Notes: generated by a model from the letters alone, not told the origin. A stretch of 64,000 nt of DNA from Clostridium sp. UBA699 (GCA_002298915.1 DBML01000001.1:186001-250000); one strand, 5' to 3'. Shown: positions 34,617 through 43,678, counted from the first letter of the stretch. Translations and numbers: made by a program.

Positions 34617-36050
34617 ATGAAGGAAAAGTATTTAATAGGAATTGACAGTGGTTCTCAGAGTACAAAAGTTTATATTTTCAATCAGCACGGCGAGGTTGTT
34701 TGCAGCGAAAGCGAAGGCTTAAAGCCGATGATGTCAAGAAAACCTGGATATGTGGAGCATCCTGAAGATGATCTTTGGGACAGTTTAAAGATAGTTCTCA
34801 AAAAACTGATGAAAACATTCCAGGGAGATGTCAAAGACATAATGGGATTGGGTCTTTGCTCAATCCGATGCTGCAGGGTTTTCATGAAAGAGGATGGATC
34901 CCTGGCTGCGCCCGTTATGAGCTGGATGGACGTTCGTGCCTATGAAACTTTCGAGGATGACCCGGAAATCAGATACACAGGCTCTACCTCCGGATATCTG
35001 ACATACCGACTGACCGGTGAGTTCAGGGACACTTCAGCAAACGCATACCAGTGGCAGTTTCCGGTGGATTTGGATACCTGGCAGTGGTCCGAGGATTCAC
35101 AGCACTTTGATAGTTTCAGGATCCCAAGGGAAAAATTGATGGACATCCAGATGCCTGGAACAATCTTAGGATATGTCAATGAAAAGGCATCTGAAGAGAC
35201 AGGACTTCCTGTTGGGTTGCCGGTAGTTGCCACTGCCAACGACAAGGCTGTAGAAGCTCTAGGGACGGGACTGGTTGAACCGAACGTTGGATTGGTATCA
35301 TTAGGAACCTATATAACTTCCATGGTATACGGCAGCAAAAACGAAAAAGATTCAAAGGAATTCTTCACCAACCTCTCCTGTATTCCGCACCACTATCTTT
35401 ATGAAAGCGGCGGAATCAGACGAGGCATGTGGCTCATTTCCTGGTACAAGGGTATAATCGGCGAGGAATATGCAAAGAAAGCCAAGGCTGAGGGGTATTC
35501 TGTAGAGGATTTCCTTGCGAAAGAGGCTGAAAAGGTTCCTGCGGGCTCTGATGGACTACTGACGATTCCAGACTGGTTAGCACCGGCAACGCAGCTTTAT
35601 AGAAAAGGTGTAATCCTTGGGTTTGACGAAAAGCATACGAGAGGACATATTTACAGATCTCTGCTTGAAGGGATAGCCCTCACTCTCAAGAACAGCTATG
35701 ATGCCATGAATGATGAGCTGGGAATCAAACCGGATAAAATAATTGTTTCAGGCGGAGGCTCCAACAGTGATCTGTATATGCAGATATTTGCGGACATGTA
35801 CGGTGTCAAAACAATAAGAAACGAAGTCAACGGCGCCGCCGCTTTGGGATCGGCAATCTGTGCCGCAGTTGCGACCGGAGTGTACAGTGATTTCAAGGAA
35901 GCCGTCAAGTATATGGTGAAACAGAGAGATGAGTTTGTTCCAAACATGGAAAACCATGAAACTTACAACAAGATCAATTCAATGGCATACCGCAAACTCC
36001 CTGAAATGATGGAGGAAACCTTAAAGGCAGTGTATGAAGCAGTGAAATAA
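34617..36050 (+). CDS. FGGY family carbohydrate kinase, YgcE-like
   Basis: A 477-residue sugar kinase. LIGIDSGSQSTKVYIFNQHG is the N-terminal phosphate-binding segment, GYVEHPEDDLW near residue 42 is the usual FGGY contact region, GLVSLGTYITSMV near 228 is the second phosphate motif, and VSGGGSNSDLYMQIFADMYG near 380 is the adenosine motif. The family phosphorylates open-chain sugars and polyols such as xylulose, glycerol or erythritol; specificity is not readable. It probably makes the phosphorylated effector for the RpiR regulator. Confidence 0.87.
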   Translation: MKEKYLIGIDSGSQSTKVYIFNQHGEVVCSESEGLKPMMSRKPGYVEHPEDDLWDSLKIVLKKLMKTFQGDVKDIMGLGLCSIRCCRVFMKEDGSLAAPVMSWMDVRAYETFEDDPEIRYTGSTSGYLTYRLTGEFRDTSANAYQWQFPVDLDTWQWSEDSQHFDSFRIPREKLMDIQMPGTILGYVNEKASEETGLPVGLPVVATANDKAVEALGTGLVEPNVGLVSLGTYITSMVYGSKNEKDSKEFFTNLSCIPHHYLYESGGIRRGMWLISWYKGIIGEEYAKKAKAEGYSVEDFLAKEAEKVPAGSDGLLTIPDWLAPATQLYRKGVILGFDEKHTRGHIYRSLLEGIALTLKNSYDAMNDELGIKPDKIIVSGGGSNSDLYMQIFADMYGVKTIRNEVNGAAALGSAICAAVATGVYSDFKEAVKYMVKQRDEFVPNMENHETYNKINSMAYRKLPEMMEETLKAVYEAVK

Positions 36051-36126
36051 AAATGGACAAGCTAGGGCGGAAGTTCAACAAGGATTCTTCCGCCTGGCTT
36101 GAAGGGTAATATCATAGGTGGTTTGG

Positions 36127-36924
36127 ATGAAAAAACTAATTCTTATAACTAACGATGACGGAGTATTTTCACCTGGACTATGGGCGGCTGCGGAAGCAGT
36201 CATGGACTTGGGTGAGTTGTTGATTGTGGCACCAATGCACCAGCAGACAGGTATGGGACGTTCATTTCCCAAAAGTGAAAAGCTGGGAATTATTGAGAAG
36301 GTCAAGATCCGTCTCAGAGGTCAAGACGTTGAAGCGTTTGGAATACACGGATCTCCGGCATATGCTGTAGCGCATGGCGTGCTTGAGCTTGCAGGGAGGA
36401 AACCGGATTTGTGCATTAGCGGAATCAATTATGGTGAGAACCTTGGTCTCTCATTAACCTGCAGCGGGACGCTGGGAGCTGCTTTTGAAGCCAACAGCCA
36501 CGGTATACCAGCCATAGCAGTATCCAGACAGGCTGACCTTGCCATACAGCAAGAAATTAACTACGCGAATATGGATTGGGAAGCATCGAAGAGGATCACC
36601 TTTGAATGTGCTTCGGAGGTGTTGAGAGAGGGCTTGCCGGAAGGGGTAAGAATACTCAACATAAATGTCCCTGACGGAGCTGTCGAAAAAAGGATAACAA
36701 GGCAGAGCATGCTCAATTATTCTGTATTCATTAAACCTGAGGCAAGGGATTTCCGAAAAAGCTACAAATTAAAAACCAGACTGGATGTAGAAGCAGAGAA
36801 GACAGAAAAAAACAGCGACATCTATGCTTTCTTCTTCGACAGGATGATATCCATAACACCGCTGACCTGGGACTTATCTGTCAATGTAAATTGGGATTTT
36901 AGGAACCATGACATTATAAGTTGA
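36127..36924 (+). CDS. SurE-like phosphatase (5'/3'-nucleotidase family)
   Basis: A 265-residue protein with the SurE metal site ITNDDGVFSPGL at residue 8, HGSPAYAVAHG near 76, CISGINYGENLG near 97 and LNINVPDG near 178. SurE enzymes remove phosphate from nucleotides and some other small phosphates. In this operon it sits between a sugar kinase and a transporter, so it may act on a pathway phosphate rather than on nucleotides. E. coli's ygc cluster has no equivalent. The ATG at 36127 has ATAGGTGG upstream. It is slightly AT-rich like its neighbours. Confidence 0.8.
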   Translation: MKKLILITNDDGVFSPGLWAAAEAVMDLGELLIVAPMHQQTGMGRSFPKSEKLGIIEKVKIRLRGQDVEAFGIHGSPAYAVAHGVLELAGRKPDLCISGINYGENLGLSLTCSGTLGAAFEANSHGIPAIAVSRQADLAIQQEINYANMDWEASKRITFECASEVLREGLPEGVRILNINVPDGAVEKRITRQSMLNYSVFIKPEARDFRKSYKLKTRLDVEAEKTEKNSDIYAFFFDRMISITPLTWDLSVNVNWDFRNHDIIS

Positions 36925-37007
36925 TGCAAAATGAGAACTGTAACTTTATCAAATAATTCCTGAATTAATTTATCAATTATAAAATGTAATAAGGGAGGAA
37001 ATATTTA

Positions 37008-38282
37008 ATGGGAAAAACACTCAGTTCAAAACAGAAATGGATTATTCTGGCTATTATTGCGATTGCGGGAGGTATAATCTACGAATTGCCCTATCTAAGA
37101 TACACGTACTACAAACCTCTGCAGCTTGGTCTGGGACTTACCAATGCACAATTTGGCGCATCAATGAGCATGTACGGCTTAATTGCCATGATCTTTTACC
37201 TGCCAGGAGGATGGCTCGCAGACAGATTCTCACATAGAAAATTGATAGGCTTTTCATTGATAGGCACCGGCCTGGGTGGTTATTATCTGTCAACATGGCC
37301 GTCATATACTGGCACGATGCTGCTTTTCGGGTTCTGGGGTGTAACAACAATTTTGACTTTCTGGTCGGCGATGCTAAAAGCAGTAAGCATGCTGGGCGAT
37401 GAATCGGAACAGGGAAGACTGTTCAGCTTTGCAGAAGGCGGAAGAGGCATTGCTACATCAATAGTTGCACTTTCAACATTGGCAATATTCAATGCTTTGG
37501 GCGGATTAACTACAAACTTCAAATATATAATTTGGATATACTCAACAGTTTGTATACTTGTTGGAATTGCGGCCTGGATCATGATACCAGACAACAAACC
37601 TGAAGAAAAGGTTGGCGCGAATGTGCTGAAAGACATCGTTGTAATAGCAAAAATGCCTATCACGTGGCTGCTTTCGGTTGTCATATTTGCGATATACACA
37701 TGCTACACTTCATCATCATATTTGACACCTTACATGACGGATGTTTTCGGATTGTCAGCAGTAGTTGCCGGAGTCGTTGCTACTTTCAGAAGCCATATTT
37801 TCAGACCTGTTGCCGGTGCGGTTGCCGGAACAATCTCAAAGAAGGTTGGCTCCTCGATTCCTGTGATGCAGGTTACAATAATTGTAGCAGTAGCTTCACT
37901 ACTGGTTATGCTGTTCGTTCCTATAAATGCTTCGCTGGTTATGATGGTATCGGTGGTTACAGTCCTGATCGGATTCTTGCTATTCATGCTGAGAGGACTT
38001 TATTTTGCACCAGTTGGTGAAGTTGGAACACCGGTTACGCTTATGGGTGCAGCAGTAGGATTTATATCAACAATCGCTTTCGCATCAGATACCTTTAACT
38101 TCATTTTGCTTGGAAACATACTGGACAAGAATCCAGGCGCAGCTGGATACAAATATATATTCATGTACATGATAGCATTGTTTGCAGTTGCATTTGTTGG
38201 GCTTTCCGTCTTAAACAGGATTGTAAAGAAGGAGAAAAAATCCAAATCAGATGAGCAGGATGAATTGATCGCTAACAAATAA
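37008..38282 (+). CDS. MFS transporter, YqcE/YihN-like
   Basis: A 424-residue major facilitator with 12 hydrophobic helices. The loop 2-3 signature is GGWLADRFSHRK near residue 66, and the start ELPYLRYTYYKPLQ before helix 2 resembles YihN/YqcE-type transporters. It is the last gene of the FAD-oxidase operon, 83 bases after surE, and is preceded by its own GGGAGG site. It probably imports the substrate of the pathway. E. coli encodes an MFS protein of almost the same length (YqcE) in its ygc region. Confidence 0.82.
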   Translation: MGKTLSSKQKWIILAIIAIAGGIIYELPYLRYTYYKPLQLGLGLTNAQFGASMSMYGLIAMIFYLPGGWLADRFSHRKLIGFSLIGTGLGGYYLSTWPSYTGTMLLFGFWGVTTILTFWSAMLKAVSMLGDESEQGRLFSFAEGGRGIATSIVALSTLAIFNALGGLTTNFKYIIWIYSTVCILVGIAAWIMIPDNKPEEKVGANVLKDIVVIAKMPITWLLSVVIFAIYTCYTSSSYLTPYMTDVFGLSAVVAGVVATFRSHIFRPVAGAVAGTISKKVGSSIPVMQVTIIVAVASLLVMLFVPINASLVMMVSVVTVLIGFLLFMLRGLYFAPVGEVGTPVTLMGAAVGFISTIAFASDTFNFILLGNILDKNPGAAGYKYIFMYMIALFAVAFVGLSVLNRIVKKEKKSKSDEQDELIANK

Positions 38283-38313
38283 GAATAAGTATCACATTAG
38301 CTGGAGCAGTATT

Positions 38314-38352
38314 AACCAGAATGACTATTGTTTTTCATTAGTTATTCTGGTT
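38314..38352 (+). terminator. Hairpin after the MFS gene
   Basis: AACCAGAATgACT pairs with AGTtATTCTGGTT around a T-rich loop. There is little T tail, so it is either a weak terminator or an mRNA-end stabiliser. Confidence 0.45.
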
Positions 38353-38447
38353 TGCTGTGCAATATCCAGTAGCTCAATCCATTTGACTGAAGGAATCGGC
38401 GATGATATATTTTTAATAACTCGTATTCGATATGGAGGTTCTAAAGA

Positions 38448-39185
38448 GTGATAGAGTTCATAAATGTTGAGAAATCGTATGAAGGCAGAAAAATAATAAA
38501 AAATTTGAATTTAAAAATTGAAGAGGGAAAACTTGTTGTTTTGATAGGCCCAAGCGGTTGCGGTAAGACGACATGCCTGAAAATGATCAATAAGCTTATA
38601 GAGCCAAGTTCCGGTACTATACTTATAAATGGCGAAGATATATCAAAGAAGGATACGATAGAGTTAAGAAGGAATATCGGATATGTGATTCAGCAGACTG
38701 GCCTTTTTCCTCATATGACTGTTGGTCAGAACATTGGGTTGGTGCCATATTTAAAAAAGTGGGACAAAGTCAAAATAATGGAAAGAGTGGAAGAGCTACT
38801 CAATTTAGTCGGCCTGGATATTGAAGAATATGCAAACAGGTACCCGAATGAACTAAGCGGCGGGCAGCAGCAGAGGGTTGGCGTTGCAAGAGCCTTGGCA
38901 ACCAACCCTGAGATAATACTGATGGATGAACCTTTTAGTGCACTTGACCCTATAACTCGAAGAGATTTGCAGAACGAACTTATAAGACTTCAGAAGAAAC
39001 TGAGGAAAACAATAGTATTTGTTACCCATGATATCGATGAAGCGATAAAACTTGGGGACAAAATATGCATAATGAGGGAAGGCAATATCATTCAATATGA
39101 CAGTGCCAAAAACATACAGGAAAACCCTGCAGATGGTTTTGTTTCAGAATTTATTGGAAAACAGCTTCCTGCTGAAAAGGTCTAA
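38448..39185 (+). CDS. OpuC-type ABC transporter ATPase
   Basis: A 245-residue ATPase: Walker A GPSGCGKTT at about 33-41, Q-loop IQQTG, signature LSGGQQQR near 137 and Walker B IILMDEPFSALDP near 158. It closely resembles OpuCA/OsmV-type quaternary-amine importers, though without the C-terminal CBS domains that many OpuCA proteins carry (245 against about 380 residues). The start is GTG with GGAGGT upstream. The permease gene follows 57 bases later. Confidence 0.87.
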   Translation: MIEFINVEKSYEGRKIIKNLNLKIEEGKLVVLIGPSGCGKTTCLKMINKLIEPSSGTILINGEDISKKDTIELRRNIGYVIQQTGLFPHMTVGQNIGLVPYLKKWDKVKIMERVEELLNLVGLDIEEYANRYPNELSGGQQQRVGVARALATNPEIILMDEPFSALDPITRRDLQNELIRLQKKLRKTIVFVTHDIDEAIKLGDKICIMREGNIIQYDSAKNIQENPADGFVSEFIGKQLPAEKV

Positions 39186-39242
39186 CAGGTTGGAATCGGA
39201 TATCTCTGTAAAGCTAAAAAAATATAGGACTGGGGATTGATT

Positions 39243-40799
39243 ATGAATTTCATTAATTTTGTTATAAGCAGATTTCCGGAAATTTCAAGTGCGGCGTTTA
39301 AACATTTTGAACTTACAGTAGCTGCTGTATTATTTTCAATAATAATTGGAGGTCTCCTAGGTATAATTATTGGAAAGGTGACAAAGCTTGCGCCCTCGGT
39401 AATTGGCTTTGCCAACCTGATGCAGGCCCTTCCAAGCCTTGCCCTTCTGGGTTTTCTTGTACCACTGTTAGGAATTGGCGAAAAGCCTGCAATTCTTATG
39501 GTTTTTCTCTACTCGCTTCTGCCTATTATTAAAAATACGTACACTGGATTGAAGGAAGTAAACCCAGAAATTCTTGAGGCTGGAAAAGCGATGGGCATGA
39601 CAAATATGCAGCTGTTGTATATGGTTGAGTTACCTCTCGCGCTTCCTGTAATAATGTCCGGTATCAGAATTTCAGCAGTAAATGCTGTTGGCCTTATGAC
39701 CATCGCTGCATACGTTGGCGCTGGCGGCTTGGGTGATTTGATTTTCACCGGAATTCAGACTGTAAATACAAATATGATTCTTTCGGGCGCTATACCGGCC
39801 TGTTTATTCGCTTTGCTGCTTGATTTCTTCATCGGGCGAATTGAGAAGCGGATGGTATCGAAAAAGAAAAAAAGAACATCCAAAGCTAACATAGAATTTG
39901 GCATAAAAAGCAAAATTCGAATCATAGCAATAACCGTTTCTGTACTGCTCCTGTGCACAGTCGCCTTAATTTATAGAAATGAAAAGGATACCATAATCAT
40001 AGGTGCAAAGACTTTCACAGAAAATAAGATTCTCGGAAATATTTATGCGGAACTTTTGAAACATGATACAGCCTATCAGGTTAAAACAAAGCTGGATTTA
40101 GGATCGACTGAAATTGCATTCAATGCGCTGCGCAACGGTGATGTAAATATGTATGTAGAGTATACTGGCACCGGTCTTGTAAATATATTAAAAGAACCGG
40201 TTGAAAGCGATGCTGGCAAAGTCTATGAAGAGGTTAAAAGTAAATTTAAAGAAAAATACTCGCTGACATTGCTCAAGCCGATAGGCTTCAATAACACTTA
40301 TGCCTTAGCTGTGAGGGAAGATACAGCAAATCAATATTCATTGAATACCATATCGGACCTTCAAAAGGTAAACGGCCAGCTTGTTTTGGGCTGTACTATG
40401 GAATTTTCGGAAAGACCAGACGGGCTTGTAGCTTTGAAGGAACTTTATAACCTGAATTTTAAGGGTGAAAAGAAGATGGATTCAGGAATAAGGTATTCTG
40501 CCATTAAAAACGATGAGATACAGGTGGTTGATGCATTCACAACAGACGGGATGATCAAAGCTTTAAATCTAAGAGTGCTTAAAGATGACAAGAATTATTT
40601 TCCGCCATATTATGCTGCGCCTCTGGTAAACGACAAATTGCTGGAAAAGCATCCTGAATTAGAAACGATACTTGATAAGCTGAACGGAAAGATATCAGAC
40701 GACAAGATGGTTGAACTGAACTACGAGGTGGACGTTTTAGGCAAGGACCCCAATGAAGTAGCTAAGGAGTTTTTAGAAAAGAATAATTACTTCAATTGA
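39243..40799 (+). CDS. OpuC-type permease fused to substrate-binding protein
   Basis: A 518-residue fusion. Residues 1-210 are a six-helix permease (EAGKAMGMTNMQLLYMVELP near 118 is the ATPase-contact loop). After a hydrophobic segment near 235 comes a periplasmic-type binding domain (IIGAKTFTENKILGNIYAEL near 255, YVEYTGTGL near 308) of the OpuC/ProX2 class, which binds betaine, carnitine or choline. Such fused proteins occur in streptococci and other Firmicutes. With a choline-lyase operon in the same window, choline is an attractive but unproven substrate. Confidence 0.85.
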   Translation: MNFINFVISRFPEISSAAFKHFELTVAAVLFSIIIGGLLGIIIGKVTKLAPSVIGFANLMQALPSLALLGFLVPLLGIGEKPAILMVFLYSLLPIIKNTYTGLKEVNPEILEAGKAMGMTNMQLLYMVELPLALPVIMSGIRISAVNAVGLMTIAAYVGAGGLGDLIFTGIQTVNTNMILSGAIPACLFALLLDFFIGRIEKRMVSKKKKRTSKANIEFGIKSKIRIIAITVSVLLLCTVALIYRNEKDTIIIGAKTFTENKILGNIYAELLKHDTAYQVKTKLDLGSTEIAFNALRNGDVNMYVEYTGTGLVNILKEPVESDAGKVYEEVKSKFKEKYSLTLLKPIGFNNTYALAVREDTANQYSLNTISDLQKVNGQLVLGCTMEFSERPDGLVALKELYNLNFKGEKKMDSGIRYSAIKNDEIQVVDAFTTDGMIKALNLRVLKDDKNYFPPYYAAPLVNDKLLEKHPELETILDKLNGKISDDKMVELNYEVDVLGKDPNEVAKEFLEKNNYFN

Positions 40800-40803
40800 A
40801 AAG

Positions 40804-40848
40804 AAAAAACGCGGATCAGGGAATTCACTCCTTGACCCGCATTTTTTA
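40804..40848. terminator. Bidirectional terminator between convergent genes
   Basis: GCGGaTCAgGGA pairs with TCCtTGAcCCGC; a T run follows on the right and an A run precedes on the left. It closes the AT-rich island. Confidence 0.75.
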
Positions 40849-40865
40849 TGCGCAGTATCACAATC

Positions 40866-41642
40866 CTATTCAAACAGGTATGAAGTCATGGATATGGCAC
40901 CCATCGTTCGTGATTCGTTGAATATTGTAAGCTTGTCGCCCTCCGCCGATGCCCCGAGAACATAAAGAAGGGGATAGAAATGCTCAGGCGTGAAGAAGGC
41001 CATCTCCGCAGACTTCCCTGCGCTGCCGTAGTTTATGACATCCTTGAAACGCCTTGAAGCTACGCAGTCCCTGATGTAAATGTCGAATTCATCTGCCCAG
41101 GAGAAGCCGGCTTCCATGCCCCACTTCGCCATGCCGAGGTTGTGCACTACATTCCCGCTCCCCATGATGAGCACTCCCTTTTCCCTGAGGGAGGAAAGTT
41201 CGCGGCCTATCCTGAAATGGGCATCGAAGCTTGTCAGGCTGTCGACGCTCAGCTGGACAACCGGTATGTCAGCCTCCGGGTACATCCTGTGGAGCACGGA
41301 CCAGGTGCCGTGGTCTATGCCCCAGGAATTGTCTGTCTCCACAGCTTCGCTGAGCATGCCTTTTATCTGGCGGGCAAGCCATGGAGCCCCCGGGGCGTCA
41401 TACCTGACCCGGTACAGTTCCTCTGGAAACCCGTACATGTCGTAGACCGTTTCCGGTTTCTCGGCGTCAGATACCCTCGTTCCTTCAGTATACCAGTGCG
41501 CAGAAACAGAAAGTATCGCCTCCGGTCGAGGGATTTTTTTGGCTATCTCTATCCAGCCCCGGGAGTACCGGTTATCCTCGATGGCGTTCATCGGGTTTCC
41601 GTGTCCTACGAACAGCACTGGCATCTTCTTCGCTTCAGGCAT
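40866..41642 (-). CDS. Class III extradiol dioxygenase family protein (LigB/YgiD type)
   Basis: A 258-residue protein of the DODA/YgiD family. VLFVGHGNPMNAI near residue 8 holds a metal-binding histidine, SVSAHWYTEG near 45 another, and GSGNVVHNLG near 168 a third region. Characterised members open aromatic rings (for example DOPA) with oxygen and one metal ion. In a host that otherwise looks strictly anaerobic, an oxygen-requiring role is doubtful; the protein may have a different activity. It stands alone, with its own GGGGTGAT site and terminator. Confidence 0.83.
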   Translation of the reverse strand: MPEAKKMPVLFVGHGNPMNAIEDNRYSRGWIEIAKKIPRPEAILSVSAHWYTEGTRVSDAEKPETVYDMYGFPEELYRVRYDAPGAPWLARQIKGMLSEAVETDNSWGIDHGTWSVLHRMYPEADIPVVQLSVDSLTSFDAHFRIGRELSSLREKGVLIMGSGNVVHNLGMAKWGMEAGFSWADEFDIYIRDCVASRRFKDVINYGSAGKSAEMAFFTPEHFYPLLYVLGASAEGDKLTIFNESRTMGAISMTSYLFE

Positions 41643-41767
41643 AATATCACCCCTTCAAATATTTTCAACTTCTTTATACTTATAATAGGTTTACGGAGTT
41701 GTTTTGTAAAGCGAGTTTTTCCGGAAACCGAACAATAGAAAAAATATTTAGAAAATTATTTCAAGGC

Positions 41768-41907
41768 AACGTTTTCAGCCTCTGACCGGGTATTGAATTA
41801 TTATTCATAATGCTTTACAATGTAAACAGATGAAAACATAATACAAATGCAGGCAATGAAGTCTGGGATAACGGGAGTCAAGCTTCCGATTGTCTCCGGA
41901 CTTTTTT
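41768..41907 (+). promoter_or_regulatory. amt leader: promoter, ANTAR-type hairpin, terminator
   Basis: TTGAAT (41793) and TACAAT (41816) are 17 bases apart. The leader then forms CAGGC-AATGAA-GTCTG (41850-41865), a hairpin with a six-base loop having A at position 1 and G at position 4, the ANTAR recognition pattern. The right arm GTCTG also begins a terminator (41861-41901 followed by six T), so hairpin and terminator exclude each other. Almost the same leader recurs before the extended glutamine synthetase. Together with the upstream gene gap this accounts for the 337 bases between genes. Confidence 0.72.
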
Positions 41908-41979
41908 ATTTTCATATTGCCGGTAAAAAAGGCAACGGCGTCTTTTTATATAAATTCAGTATAAAAAGGAGGAATTATC

Positions 41980-43215
41980 ATGGACACTATCAATTTGGCG
42001 GATACTGGTTTTATGATCATCTCTACGGCACTTGTCATGGTTATGACGCCCGGGTTGGCGCTTTTCTACGGAGGAATGGTCAGGAGGAAGAATGTACTCA
42101 ACACCACGGCCAAGAGCTACGCCGCCATGGTGCTTATATCGATACAGTGGATACTCATAGGGTACACGTTGTGTTTCGGAAGAGACACCTGGGGGGTGCT
42201 GGGAAGCTTCCAGTGGCTGGGCCTGAACGGTGTGGGGTACGCTCCGAATGCGGATTATGCCGCCAACCTTCCGGCGCAGCTGTTCATGCTCTTCCAGCTG
42301 ATGTTCGCGATCATAACCCCTGCGCTTATCTCGGGAGCGGTTGTCGAAAGGATGAACTTCCTGGCATTTTCGATCTTCGTGCTGGCATGGGCTACGCTTG
42401 TTTACGACCCTATCGCGCACTGGGTATGGGGAGTCGGAGGCTGGCTCAGGACCATGGGAGCCCTGGATTTTGCAGGGGGGAACGTTGTCCACATAAGCTC
42501 GGGAGTTTCTGCCCTTGTCGCAGCTCTCATGCTGGGCAAGAGGAGAAAGCTTGAAACGATCACCCCGCACAATGTCCCGCTGACGGCTCTGGGGGCAGGC
42601 CTTCTCTGGTTCGGCTGGTTCGGGTTCAACGCGGGCAGCGCCCTGGGCATCAACAGCGTGGCTATCAACGCTTTCATAACGACAAACACTGCGGCAGCTG
42701 CGGCAGCTGTAGCATGGGCATTATGCGAACTGATACACAGAGGAAAGGTCACGTGCCTGGGCATCGCCACAGGCATAGTGGTAGGGCTTGTCAACATAAC
42801 GCCGGGGGCAGGCTTTGTTAGCCCGATGGCATCGCTTGCGATCGGGCTCCTGGGCGGAGTAATTAGCTTCCTTGCGGTAACGGTCATCAAAACGAAATTC
42901 AAATACGATGACGCGCTGGACGCTTTCGGCTGCCACGGCATCGGCGGAATCTGGGGAGGGATAGCGACCGGAATATTCGCATCTAAGGCGATCAACCCAG
43001 CCGGAGCAGACGGGCTCCTCAGCGGAAACCCCAAGCTGGTGCTGATCCAGATAATAGCGATAGCTGTCACAGTGGCATATTCGGCCCTGATGACTTTCGT
43101 CATACTCAAGGTAATCGACAAGTTCATTAAGATCAGGGTAAGCGTGGAAGAGGAGCGCGAAGGCCTGGACATCGCGCTTCACGGCGAGGAAGCATACAAC
43201 GGGCTGAACGCGTAG
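41980..43215 (+). CDS. amt: Ammonium transporter
   Basis: A 411-residue Amt/MEP channel with 11 hydrophobic helices. The pore histidines lie in FAGGNVVHISSG near residue 168 and GCHGIGGIWGG near 317; AHWVWGVGGWL precedes the first. It takes up ammonium when nitrogen is short. The ATG follows AGGAGG. The PII gene glnK follows 29 bases later, the usual pairing in which GlnK plugs the channel when nitrogen is plentiful. Confidence 0.95.
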   Translation: MDTINLADTGFMIISTALVMVMTPGLALFYGGMVRRKNVLNTTAKSYAAMVLISIQWILIGYTLCFGRDTWGVLGSFQWLGLNGVGYAPNADYAANLPAQLFMLFQLMFAIITPALISGAVVERMNFLAFSIFVLAWATLVYDPIAHWVWGVGGWLRTMGALDFAGGNVVHISSGVSALVAALMLGKRRKLETITPHNVPLTALGAGLLWFGWFGFNAGSALGINSVAINAFITTNTAAAAAAVAWALCELIHRGKVTCLGIATGIVVGLVNITPGAGFVSPMASLAIGLLGGVISFLAVTVIKTKFKYDDALDAFGCHGIGGIWGGIATGIFASKAINPAGADGLLSGNPKLVLIQIIAIAVTVAYSALMTFVILKVIDKFIKIRVSVEEEREGLDIALHGEEAYNGLNA

Positions 43216-43244
43216 TTTCTGGTTCAATGATAGGAGGAGCAGTT

Positions 43245-43607
43245 ATGAATGAAAAAAAGCTTACAAAAATCGATATCCTGACATCCCCTAGCAAGTTCGA
43301 AGAGCTCAAGGAGGCGCTGAGCTTAATAGGCATATCCGGCATGACCGTATCAAACGTCCTGGGCTGCGGTGTGCAGAAAGGCCACAGGGAGTTTTACAGA
43401 GGACGCGAGGTTGACATAAACCTCCTTCAGAAGGTCAAGGTCGAGATAGTTGTATGCGAGGTTCCTGTGCAGGAGGTAGTCGATACAGCAATTCAGGTCC
43501 TGCACACAGGGGAGATGGGCGACGGAAAGATATTCATCTATGACGTTGTGAACGTGATAAGGATAAGCAACGGGGCAGAGGGCAGGGATGCCCTCCAGTA
43601 CAAATAG
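43245..43607 (+). CDS. glnK: PII nitrogen regulatory protein, amt-linked
   Basis: A 120-residue PII protein. GCGVQKGHREFYRG leads into the T-loop, and GDGKIFIYDVVNVIRISNG is the C-terminal PII signature. The T-loop lacks the tyrosine that is uridylylated in enterobacteria (RGREVDINLL in place of an RGAEY-type segment), so control is probably by ligand binding only. It is co-transcribed with amt and should block the channel at high glutamine or low 2-oxoglutarate. Confidence 0.9.
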   Translation: MNEKKLTKIDILTSPSKFEELKEALSLIGISGMTVSNVLGCGVQKGHREFYRGREVDINLLQKVKVEIVVCEVPVQEVVDTAIQVLHTGEMGDGKIFIYDVVNVIRISNGAEGRDALQYK

Positions 43608-43618
43608 AAATATAGGAA

Positions 43619-43643
43619 GGGGCGGTTCGAAGCCGCCCTTTTG
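43619..43643 (+). terminator. Terminator of amt-glnK
   Basis: GGGCGG pairs with CCGCCC around a seven-base loop, followed by CTTTT. A second AT-rich hairpin (GAACAAAAATA with its complement) follows at about 43645-43677. Confidence 0.65.
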
Positions 43644-43678
43644 CGAACAAAAATAAATAGTGAAATATTTTTGTTCGG

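Noticed and set aside
27762..40850. Mobile-element borders around the AT-rich island
   Set aside because: I found no integrase, transposase, tRNA gene or flanking direct repeat; the island is called on composition only.
41142..41738. Long plus-strand open frame opposite the LigB-type gene
   Set aside because: It is the antisense shadow of a gene with clear family motifs and its own ribosome binding site.
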